Positions 1 to 7,003 of a stretch of DNA of 8,823 bases are shown piece after piece. Every line of letters starts with the position of its first letter. Within the stretch, counting starts at the first letter, position 1. The stretch lies in assembly GCA_003224075.1 (NCBI GenBank), contig QHYF01000209.1, forward strand, positions 1 to 8,823, given 5' to 3'. Both the position numbers and the translations under genes were made by a program. The DNA is from Acidobacteriota bacterium (GTDB lineage: Bacteria; Acidobacteriota; Terriglobia; Acidiferrales; UBA7541). A model generated the notes under the pieces. It worked only from the letters and a program-made list of their open reading frames with translations. It did no database searches and was not told the DNA's origin.

Positions 1-2061
1 CGGCGCGACCCAGTGGAGCATCTGTTACACGGCGACCGCCGCGTCGACCATTACGCGTGGTTCCGCCATAAAGAAAACCCCGAAGTTATCGCCTACCTGG
101 AAGCAGAGAATGCTTATACGGACGCGATATTGAAGCCCACCGAAGCTTTTCAGGAAAAGCTGTACCAGGAAATGCTTGGCCGCATCCTGCAAACGGATCT
201 CTCGGTCCCCTATCTGCTCCGCGGCTATCTCTACTTCACCCGAACCGAGGAAGGCAAGCAGTACGCCTTTCACTTCCGGCGGCGCGATACAGACGGTTCC
301 CCCGAAGAGTTGCTGCTGGACCTCAATCAGCTTGCAGAGGGACATTCGTTTCTTGGGCTGGGTTCCTTCGAGGTCAGTGACGATAATCAGCTACTCGCCT
401 ATTCGACCGATACGACCGGCTTCCGCCAATATACCCTTCACATCAAAGATCTCCATACGGGCGCTACCCTTCCCGAGCAAATCGAGCGCGTCACAAGCGT
501 CGCCTGGGCCGCCGACAATCGCACACTTTTCTACACCGTTGAGGACGAAGTCACGAAGCGTTCCCACCGCCTCTATCGGCATGTCCTGGACTCCACGGAG
601 CCGGACCACTTGGTCTACGAAGAGCTAGACGAACGATTCCGGATCGAAGTGGAGCGCACCCGCAGCCGCGTGTTTCTTCTGCTCACCATCGCGAGCCACA
701 CCGCGAGCGAGGTCCGGTTCCTGCGCGCCGACCAGCCTTCCGCTGAGTTTCAAATAATCACGGTGCGCGAAGATGATCATGAGTATTACGCCGACCATCA
801 TCCCGGATTGGAGGGCGAAGGAGGCGAGGCGGTCTTCTATATTCGAACGAATTCAGGTGGCCGTACCTTCCGGCTCGTGACCGCGCCCGCAACTGATCCT
901 CGGCGCGAATCCTGGCGCGAGATCATTCCAAATCGCCGGGAGGTGATGCTCGCTGCAATGCAGGTCTTCCGGACCCACCTTGTTCTTTTCGAACGCGAAG
1001 GCGGCCTTCCCCATCTTCGCGTAGTGGATTTGAATGCGGGCGACGCAAGCGCTCTGGCTGCCTCACACCGCATCGAATTCACAGAATCCGCCTACAATGC
1101 TTCCATTGGTGAGAACCCGGAGTTCAACTCTGCCCATTTGCGATTTCAATATGAATCGTTCCAGACGCCTCGCTCAATCTTCGACTATGACGTACATACC
1201 CGCGAGCGCGCGCTTCGAAAGCAGCAGCCCGTTCTTGGCGGTTACGATCCGTCGCAGTACGTCAGCGAGAGGTTGCATGCCACGGCCTCGGACGGCACCC
1301 GCGTGCCGCTTTCCATCGTCTACCGCCGGGACACGCCGCGTGATGGCTCGGCCCCGCTTCTTCTCTATGGATACGGCAGCTACGGCATGTCCGTCCCGGT
1401 GAACTTCAGTTCGAATCGTGTCAGCCTTTTGGATCGCGGTGTGATCTACGCTGTAGCCCACATCAGGGGTGGCGGGGAGCTCGGCAAACCCTGGCACGAC
1501 GCTGGACGCATGAAGCAGAAACGCAACACATTCACCGATTTCATTGCCGCAGCCGAACACCTCATCGCCCAGCGCTACACCACCTCACAGAAACTCGTCA
1601 TCGAAGGCGGCAGCGCCGGTGGCCTTTTGATGGGCGCCACTACGAACATGCGGCCCGACCTCTTTCGAATCGTCATCAGTCATGTCCCATTTGTGGATGT
1701 GCTGAACACGATGCTTGATCCATCGCTTCCGCTGACCATCGGCGAATACGAGGAGTGGGGTAATCCGCAAACTGCGGAGGATTATTTCTGCATGAAGAGC
1801 TACTGCCCTTACACAAACTTGGAACGTAAGGATTACCCTACGATGCTCGTAAAAACGAGCTTGAACGATAGCCAAGTGATGTACTGGGAGCCGGCAAAAT
1901 ACGTGGCAAAGCTGCGGATGCTGAAAACCGATTCGAATCCATTGCTGCTGAAGATCAATATGGGCGCGGGGCATGGCGGCGCTTCAGGCCGTTACGATTA
2001 TTTGCGCGAGATCGCGCTCGATTACGCCTTTTTGCTGACACAGCTGGGCATTCGAAACTGA
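1..2061 (+). CDS. ptrB: Oligopeptidase B (S9A serine peptidase), 5' partial
   Basis: Prolyl-oligopeptidase family enzyme that hydrolyses short peptides, typically after Arg or Lys, in the cytoplasm or periplasm; no signal peptide can be judged because the N-terminus is missing. The frame is open from base 1, and the residues before the first GTG (position 13) already read like the family N-terminus (RRDPVEHLLHGD), so the true start lies upstream; only about 10-30 residues should be missing. Residue numbers here count from the GTG at 13. An N-terminal beta-propeller (about 50-400) precedes an alpha/beta-hydrolase domain with GYGSYG, AHIRGGGELG and the nucleophile elbow GGSAGG. The catalytic triad is Ser534, Asp619 (LNDSQV) and His654 (GAGHGG). 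GEYEEWGNP (577-585) carries the two glutamates (578, 580) that in E. coli OpdB bind the basic P1 side chain, which favours oligopeptidase B over prolyl oligopeptidase. The stop lies 10 nt before mutS, suggesting cotranscription. Confidence 0.93.
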   Translation, partial: RRDPVEHLLHGDRRVDHYAWFRHKENPEVIAYLEAENAYTDAILKPTEAFQEKLYQEMLGRILQTDLSVPYLLRGYLYFTRTEEGKQYAFHFRRRDTDGSPEELLLDLNQLAEGHSFLGLGSFEVSDDNQLLAYSTDTTGFRQYTLHIKDLHTGATLPEQIERVTSVAWAADNRTLFYTVEDEVTKRSHRLYRHVLDSTEPDHLVYEELDERFRIEVERTRSRVFLLLTIASHTASEVRFLRADQPSAEFQIITVREDDHEYYADHHPGLEGEGGEAVFYIRTNSGGRTFRLVTAPATDPRRESWREIIPNRREVMLAAMQVFRTHLVLFEREGGLPHLRVVDLNAGDASALAASHRIEFTESAYNASIGENPEFNSAHLRFQYESFQTPRSIFDYDVHTRERALRKQQPVLGGYDPSQYVSERLHATASDGTRVPLSIVYRRDTPRDGSAPLLLYGYGSYGMSVPVNFSSNRVSLLDRGVIYAVAHIRGGGELGKPWHDAGRMKQKRNTFTDFIAAAEHLIAQRYTTSQKLVIEGGSAGGLLMGATTNMRPDLFRIVISHVPFVDVLNTMLDPSLPLTIGEYEEWGNPQTAEDYFCMKSYCPYTNLERKDYPTMLVKTSLNDSQVMYWEPAKYVAKLRMLKTDSNPLLLKINMGAGHGGASGRYDYLREIALDYAFLLTQLGIRN

Positions 2062-2075
2062 TGGCCACTGAATGA
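2059..2075 (+). promoter_or_regulatory. ptrB-mutS junction with nested start/stop overlaps
   Basis: The ptrB stop overlaps an ATG as TGATG (2059-2063). That ATG opens a four-codon frame (Met-Ala-Thr-Glu) whose TGA stop (2073-2075) overlaps the mutS ATG (2072-2074) as ATGA. No good Shine-Dalgarno sequence precedes the mutS ATG. Seen: the overlaps. Inferred: ribosomes finishing ptrB could reinitiate stepwise into mutS, giving translational coupling. The mini-frame may also be chance, since TGATG and ATGA are common in packed operons. Confidence 0.4.
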
Positions 2076-4774
2076 GCGAGCCGACCACACCGTTGATGCA
2101 GCAATATCACGCCATCAAAGCGCGCTATCCGCACGCCTTGCTGCTGTTCCGCCTCGGCGATTTTTACGAACTATTCTACGAAGATGCCATGATCGCTTCG
2201 CGCGAGCTGCAGATTACTCTCACTTCTCGCAACCGCGAAAAAGGCCAGCCCATTCCCATGTGTGGCGTTCCGTATCACGCCGCCGAAGGCTATATTGCGC
2301 GTTTGATCCGTGCTGGTTTCAAAATCGCGATCTGCGACCAGATGGAGCAGCCCGGCCCGGGGAAAAAGCTTGTCCGCCGCGAGGTGGTTCGCGTGATCAC
2401 TCCCGGTACCGCCACCGATGTTGCCGTCCTCGACGCCCGCGAAAACAATTTCCTCGCTTCCGTTGCCAGACATCCATCGGGTTCACCCATCGGGCTTGCT
2501 TATGTCGATCTTTCCACGGGAGAATTTCAGGCCACCGAATTTTCCGGCGCCCGCGCGGATGAGGCGCTCCGCGACGAACTGCAGCTTCTTCGTCCCCGAG
2601 AAACTCTGCTTCCCCGGCCGCAGCAGCTTTTCGAAACTGCAAAAACATCGCTGCTCGAAGGCGCGGGCGGCGTCGAATCCCGGCTCGAAGACTGGGTCTT
2701 CCAGCGGGATTATGCCGAGCGCATTCTCCGCGAACAGTTTGGCGTCGCTGAACTCACCGGCTTCGGCCTTGACGAGCACGCACAAGCCCTGGCCGCCTCG
2801 GGCGCCATCGTTCACTATCTCCGCGAAAACGCCGCGCGCGGCGACCGTTCAGACGCCACCAGTAAGAACGTCGGCGCATCCAGCATCGAAGCTCTCCGCC
2901 ATCTCGACGGCGTCCGTTACTACGAACAGCACCATGCCCTTGTCCTCGATCCCGTCTCCGTCCGGAACCTGGAACTACTCAATCCCATCTTCACGGAGGA
3001 ATCCGCCCGCGCCGGCGGCCCTGCCACGCTGATTGCCGCGCTTGACGTTACCGTTACGGGCATGGGCGCGCGCCTGTTGCGCTCCTGGGTCCTTCGCCCG
3101 CTGATCGGCCGCGAAGCCATCGAGGCCCGCCTGGATGCCGTCGCACATCTCGTACAGCAAGTCGTCGTTCGCGGCGAAATTCGCAAAGAGCTCAAGGGAA
3201 TCCTCGACCTTGAGCGGCTCACCGGCCGCATCACATTGGGTTTGGCCACGCCCCGCGAGCTGGTCGCGCTTCGCAAGTCTCTTGCGCAGCTGCCGGTGCT
3301 GAAGAATTTTCTCACGCCGCCCCCGGTTGGTGGCAGCGAACTTCTTCGCCACCTCCACCAGGAGATCGATGAGCTCGCGGATGTCCGCGAACGCCTCGAA
3401 CGCGCCATTGCCGATGAGCCGCCGGCCCTGGCCACCGATCCGGGGATAATTCGCAGCGGCTATCACGCCGAGCTCGACGAACTTCGCAATCTCAGCCAGC
3501 ACAGCAAGCAGATCATTGCTGCCATGGAGGAGCGCGAGCGCAAGCGCACCAACATCGCTTCGCTCAAGATTCGTTTCAATCAGGTTTTTGGCTACTACAT
3601 CGAAATCTCGAAACCGAATCTGCATCTCGCTCCCGCGGACTACGAACGCAAACAAACACTGGTCAATGCCGAGAGGTACACCTCGCCGGAGCTCAGGGAG
3701 TACGAACACAAAATCCTCGCCGCCGACGAGCGCATCCTGGAAATCGAGCGCCAGCTCTTTGTCGACATCCGTTCCGGGGTCGCCGCGAAGGCTGCGCGGC
3801 TTCGCCGCACTGCCGCGGCGGTATCGCAACTCGACGTCCTGAGTGCTTTTGCAAAGCTGGCCGCAGATCGCGGCTATGCGCGGTCCGAATTCAACGCCGC
3901 CGGCGAACTCCTCATCGTTGGCGGCCGCCACCCCGTCATCGAAGAGCTTCTGCGTCAAAAAGGCGAGCGCTTCGTTCCCAACGATCTTTGCTTCGAGCCT
4001 GGCCGCCAGCAGCTTCTTCTGATTACCGGCCCCAATATGGGCGGCAAATCCACGTATCTCCGCCAGGCCGCGCTCATCGTCCTCATGGCTCAAATGGGCT
4101 CCTTCGTTCCCGCTCGCCAGTCCAAGCTGCCCATCACCGACCGCATCTTCACGCGCATCGGCGCTAGCGACAATCTCGCTCGCGGGCGTTCCACGTTTCT
4201 CGTTGAGATGAGTGAAGTCGCGGCCATCCTCAATCACGCCACTCCCGCGAGCCTGGTCCTTCTCGACGAAGTCGGGCGCGGCACGGCCACGTTCGACGGC
4301 CTTTCCATCGCCTGGGCCGTCGTCGAGCATCTGCAGAAGCACACGCGTGCGCGCACGCTCTTCGCCACGCATTATCACGAGCTCACCGAGCTCGCCGATC
4401 TTCTTCCTACGGTCAAGAACGTCCATGTTTCCGTCAAAGAAACGCCCAGCGAAATTATTTTTCTGCGCCGCGTCGAGCCCGGCAGCGCCGACAAAAGCTA
4501 CGGCATCGAAGTTGCCCGCCTCGCCGGCCTTCCCCGCAGCGTTATCGAGCGCGCCCGCGAAGTCCTGAAAAAACACGAACAGAGCGAGCACGAACTCAGC
4601 GAGACTCTCTCTCCTGGCGCGGTTGATCCCGCGCGCCACAACGGCCATCAGCAGGCGCTTTTCACGGCCCTGGATCGCGAGGTTCTTGAAAAACTCCGCG
4701 GCGCCGACCTCGACCAGCTGAAGCCCCTTGACGCTTTGAATCTCCTTGCGGAACTCAAAAAACAAATCTCATGA
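2072..4774 (+). CDS. mutS: DNA mismatch repair protein MutS
   Basis: Mismatch-recognition ATPase that binds base mismatches and small loops as a dimer and recruits MutL to start strand-specific repair. At 900 residues it is slightly longer than the usual 850-880. The N-terminal mismatch-binding domain contains GDFYELF (29-35); Phe31 and Glu33 are the Phe-X-Glu pair that stacks on and contacts the mismatch. Connector, lever and clamp domains fill about 130-600, including NAERYTSPELREYE. The ATPase domain has Walker A GPNMGGKST (653-661), Walker B LLDE (Asp732, Glu733) followed by GRGTATFDG, and FATHYHELTEL. Near the C-terminus QQALF (860-864) fits the beta-clamp-binding consensus, and a helical dimerisation tail follows. 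This is the MutS1 type: it has the mismatch domain and lacks the Smr nuclease domain of MutS2. The ATG at 2072 is chosen because the family N-terminus begins there. Its last 4 nt overlap anmK. Confidence 0.98.
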   Translation: MSEPTTPLMQQYHAIKARYPHALLLFRLGDFYELFYEDAMIASRELQITLTSRNREKGQPIPMCGVPYHAAEGYIARLIRAGFKIAICDQMEQPGPGKKLVRREVVRVITPGTATDVAVLDARENNFLASVARHPSGSPIGLAYVDLSTGEFQATEFSGARADEALRDELQLLRPRETLLPRPQQLFETAKTSLLEGAGGVESRLEDWVFQRDYAERILREQFGVAELTGFGLDEHAQALAASGAIVHYLRENAARGDRSDATSKNVGASSIEALRHLDGVRYYEQHHALVLDPVSVRNLELLNPIFTEESARAGGPATLIAALDVTVTGMGARLLRSWVLRPLIGREAIEARLDAVAHLVQQVVVRGEIRKELKGILDLERLTGRITLGLATPRELVALRKSLAQLPVLKNFLTPPPVGGSELLRHLHQEIDELADVRERLERAIADEPPALATDPGIIRSGYHAELDELRNLSQHSKQIIAAMEERERKRTNIASLKIRFNQVFGYYIEISKPNLHLAPADYERKQTLVNAERYTSPELREYEHKILAADERILEIERQLFVDIRSGVAAKAARLRRTAAAVSQLDVLSAFAKLAADRGYARSEFNAAGELLIVGGRHPVIEELLRQKGERFVPNDLCFEPGRQQLLLITGPNMGGKSTYLRQAALIVLMAQMGSFVPARQSKLPITDRIFTRIGASDNLARGRSTFLVEMSEVAAILNHATPASLVLLDEVGRGTATFDGLSIAWAVVEHLQKHTRARTLFATHYHELTELADLLPTVKNVHVSVKETPSEIIFLRRVEPGSADKSYGIEVARLAGLPRSVIERAREVLKKHEQSEHELSETLSPGAVDPARHNGHQQALFTALDREVLEKLRGADLDQLKPLDALNLLAELKKQIS

Positions 4775-5952
4775 GCGCAAAGCCCATGCTCGTCCTCGGC
4801 ATGATGTCGGGCACCTCTGCTGATGGTATCGACGTTGCGCTCGCGCGCATCTCAGGCGCGCCACCGAATCTCAATGCCAAGCTCCTCGGACACACATCCA
4901 ACAAATTCCCTCCTGCCCTTCGCGAAGAGATTTTTCGCGTCGCCGAGCAACACCCTGTCTCCGCCGGTGGTCTCAGTCAACTGAATTTTCGTTTGGGGGA
5001 ACTCTTCGCTGCGGCCGCTCTCTCCGCCTGCCGCCACTTTCGCGTGCCGCCATCAAAAATAGCGCTCATCGGCAGTCACGGCCAGACCATCTTCCATCAG
5101 GGCCTCCCGAGCAAGTATTTTGGCTCGCCGACAGCTTCTACCCTTCAGACCGGTGAGGCATCGGTCATCGCCGCGCGCACGGGGATCACCACGGTCGGCG
5201 ATTTTCGCCCCGCGGACATTGCCCTTGGCGGTCAGGGCGCGCCACTCGTCCCCTACGTCGACTATCTCCTCTATCGCCATCCGAAACTTGGCCGGGTCTC
5301 CCTCAACCTCGGGGGCATCGCCAACGTCACGGTTCTTCCACCTGCGGCCAGGCCGCAGCAAGTCCTCGCCTTCGATACTGGCCCTGCGAACATGCTCATT
5401 GACGCCCTCGTATCGCATTTCACCCGAGGGCGCCAGCGCTTCGATGACAACGCCCATCTCGCCGCCAGAGGCCGGAGTATCCCCGCTCTCCTCGACCAAC
5501 TTTTGCGCGATCCCTATCTGAAGATCGCTCCTCCAAAATCCACGGGCCGCGAGTACTACGGCCACGCCTACATAAAGAAGCTCCTCGCCCTCGGCCGCCG
5601 CTATCGAGCCAAGCCCAACGACCTCATCCGTGCGGCGACCCTCTTCACGGCATTGTCCATTGTCGACGCCCTCAACCGGTTCGTTTTGCGGAAAACGCGG
5701 ATTCACCAACTCATTGTCTCAGGCGGCGGTGCCCGCAACCCGTTGATCCTCGCGCAACTTTCGGTTGCCCTTCCCGGCATCGAGGTTCTGCCCTCTTCGC
5801 AATTCGGCATTGCTGGAGACGCCAAGGAAGCCTTTGCTTTTGCCCTGCTTGCTTACGAAACATTCCATCGGCGCCCTGCGAATCTTCCGTCGGCCACTGG
5901 CGCGCGCGGCCCTGCCATTCTCGGTAAAATCTCCTATGCCCCACCACGCTAA
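4771..5952 (+). CDS. anmK: Anhydro-N-acetylmuramic acid kinase AnmK
   Basis: Cytoplasmic sugar kinase of the ASKHA fold that opens the 1,6-anhydro ring of anhydro-MurNAc and phosphorylates it with ATP to MurNAc-6-phosphate, a step in recycling peptidoglycan fragments. The 393-residue length fits the family (about 360-400). Diagnostic motifs are the N-terminal phosphate-binding MMSGTSADGID (11-21), IGSHGQTIFHQG, DFRPAD (144-149) leading into GGQGAPLVP (153-161), LNLGGIANVT, the adenosine-site AFDTGPANMLID, and a late VSGGGARNP. An Asp in the DFRxxD stretch is probably the catalytic base, judged by motif position. The ATG overlaps the mutS stop as ATGA (4771-4774) and no Shine-Dalgarno sequence is visible, so translation is probably coupled to mutS. 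None of the usual recycling partners (MurQ, AmpD, NagZ, AmpG) is in the window. It is the last + strand gene before the convergent tsaC. Confidence 0.97.
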   Translation: MSAKPMLVLGMMSGTSADGIDVALARISGAPPNLNAKLLGHTSNKFPPALREEIFRVAEQHPVSAGGLSQLNFRLGELFAAAALSACRHFRVPPSKIALIGSHGQTIFHQGLPSKYFGSPTASTLQTGEASVIAARTGITTVGDFRPADIALGGQGAPLVPYVDYLLYRHPKLGRVSLNLGGIANVTVLPPAARPQQVLAFDTGPANMLIDALVSHFTRGRQRFDDNAHLAARGRSIPALLDQLLRDPYLKIAPPKSTGREYYGHAYIKKLLALGRRYRAKPNDLIRAATLFTALSIVDALNRFVLRKTRIHQLIVSGGGARNPLILAQLSVALPGIEVLPSSQFGIAGDAKEAFAFALLAYETFHRRPANLPSATGARGPAILGKISYAPPR

Positions 5953-6166
5953 CTTCCCAACCCACACTCCAAGCTCTCCCTCTTCCCGTCGCTTTTCTTC
6001 TGTATGCCCTCCGCGTCTTTGTCAACTCTGCGCTAATCTGCCCCTATGGTTTAATGACGTCGTTTCGGTCCATCGCCGCGCACTCGGCGCCCTCGACCTC
6101 TCCCCCAGCGGCGACTACAACTTCCTCACGACCCTCCAACCGAGCGGCAAGTAGCGAATTACGGTG
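5953..6166. other. Convergent intergenic gap, pyrimidine-rich on + strand
   Basis: This is the gap between the ends of anmK (+) and tsaC (-). Its first part, about 5953-6020, is markedly C/T-rich on the + strand. Positions 5997-6057 contain loosely repeated CTCTGCG-like words (CTCCGCGTC, CTCTGCGC, ATCTGCCCC) ending in TGGTTTAA, which look like a worn copy of an intergenic repeat. A short inverted pair CGCCG (6074-6078) and CGGCG (6085-6089) could form a 5-bp hairpin, but no T-run follows on either strand, so I do not call a terminator. Open frames across the gap have no recognisable protein content. Confidence 0.5.
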
Positions 6167-6802
6167 CTACTTCAAAGCTTTTTCAATCTCCGCGACGGGG
6201 ATGGCTCCTTCCCGCCCGATCCTCCACGTGTCCCCGTTTAATTCCACGATCGTCGAGGCCAGCGTCGCACCTGTTTGCCCGGCGTCCAGAACGAGCGGAA
6301 GACGTGAACCGAGTTGCTTCATCACCTGTGCTGCGCTCGCGCAGGAAGGAAAGCCGGAAACATTGGCGCTCGTTCCCGTGACCGGCCCGTCGAATTCATC
6401 GATCAAGCCTCCGACCACCTCGCTTTTCGGCCAACGCAGCGCGATGCGGCCCGTCCCCGCGGTCACTTTGAGCGGTATGCCATGCGCCGCATTCACCACC
6501 AGCGTCAATGCCCCCGGCCAGAACGCCTGCGCCAGCCGCAGGAAATTTCGTGGCGCTTCGCGCGAAAGCAGAATCGCCTGGTCAATCGAATTCACGAGGA
6601 TCGGCAGGGCCCTCGTTTCCGGGCGCCCTTTCACGTGATAAATCTCGTCCACAGCGGCCAGATTGAAGGGGTCGGCCGCAAGCCCGTAGAACGTGTCCGT
6701 GGGAATCGCAATCACACTGCCGCGCGTGAGAAAGTGCGCCGCATACCGCAGCACATCCGCCTCTGGAGTTTGCGCGTTCACGCGCAGCAATTCAGCCGGC
6801 AA
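6167..6802 (-). CDS. tsaC: L-threonylcarbamoyladenylate synthase (TsaC/YrdC type)
   Basis: Makes threonylcarbamoyl-AMP from threonine, bicarbonate and ATP. TsaD with TsaB and TsaE then transfers the threonylcarbamoyl group to A37 of ANN-decoding tRNAs (t6A). The 211 residues cover a single YrdC domain without the extra C-terminal Sua5 domain, so this is the short TsaC type. Motifs seen are IPTDTFYGLAADP (33-45), KGRPE with Lys58 and Arg60 in the nucleotide pocket, FWPGALTLV (94-102), TGRIALRWP and GTSANVSG (143-150). The start is TTG (6802-6800); GAAGG lies 8 nt upstream (6811-6815) and the frame has no ATG or GTG between there and the in-frame TAG at 6875-6877. It is the only minus-strand gene, convergent with anmK and divergent from the methyltransferase. 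No other t6A gene is in the window. Confidence 0.95.
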   Translation of the reverse strand: MPAELLRVNAQTPEADVLRYAAHFLTRGSVIAIPTDTFYGLAADPFNLAAVDEIYHVKGRPETRALPILVNSIDQAILLSREAPRNFLRLAQAFWPGALTLVVNAAHGIPLKVTAGTGRIALRWPKSEVVGGLIDEFDGPVTGTSANVSGFPSCASAAQVMKQLGSRLPLVLDAGQTGATLASTIVELNGDTWRIGREGAIPVAEIEKALK

Positions 6803-7003
6803 TTTTTTGGCCTTCGGCGAAGTCGTGATGACACCCTGCAGCCGTCCGCCCGCGCTGCCCTTATTTGGGCGACGCTACCATACCCCCGTAACCCGCGCAA
6901 TAACCCCCTGTCGGCAAACATCTTGCGGTCTCGGCCGACCCTCCGCTTGCCCGTCGGGTCAGAGTTAGCCTGAGAAGCCAGAAATTTGCTACCCTCCACG
7001 GTG
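6803..7003. other. Divergent intergenic region between tsaC and the methyltransferase
   Basis: The genes on both sides point away from this 201-nt region, so it should hold a promoter for each direction. I see no convincing -35/-10 pair with 16-18 nt spacing on either strand. Short self-complementary words are present (TCGGCCGA, CCCGTCGGG), and GACCC/GGGTC arms lie around 6937-6960, but nothing matches a known operator or riboswitch. The placement as promoter region rests on gene orientation only. Confidence 0.4.
6811..6815 (-). promoter_or_regulatory. Shine-Dalgarno site supporting the tsaC TTG start
   Basis: On the minus strand GAAGG is followed by 8 nt (CCAAAAAA) and then TTG. This supports the non-ATG start. 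Part of the GAAGG lies in a small inverted repeat, CTTCG-G-CGAAG (6812-6822), which could pair as a 4-bp stem with a 3-nt loop. Such a short stem is unlikely to be strongly regulatory by itself. Confidence 0.5.

Noticed and set aside
2975..4765. 596-codon open frame antisense to mutS
   Set aside because: The frame mirrors the mutS codon frame in GC-rich DNA where third positions are C/G; its translation matches no family I know and mutS is fully supported.
6010..6040. TTGACA on the minus strand as a promoter
   Set aside because: The nearest -10-like word (TACAGA) is only 15 nt away and would fire antisense into anmK with no gene to serve.
6074..6089. Hairpin CGCCG/CGGCG as a terminator between anmK and tsaC
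   Set aside because: The stem has only 5 bp and is not followed by a T-run on either strand.
6054..6638. Plus-strand frame starting in the anmK-tsaC gap
   Set aside because: Mostly the antisense of tsaC with no recognisable domain; the part in the gap alone is too short and featureless.
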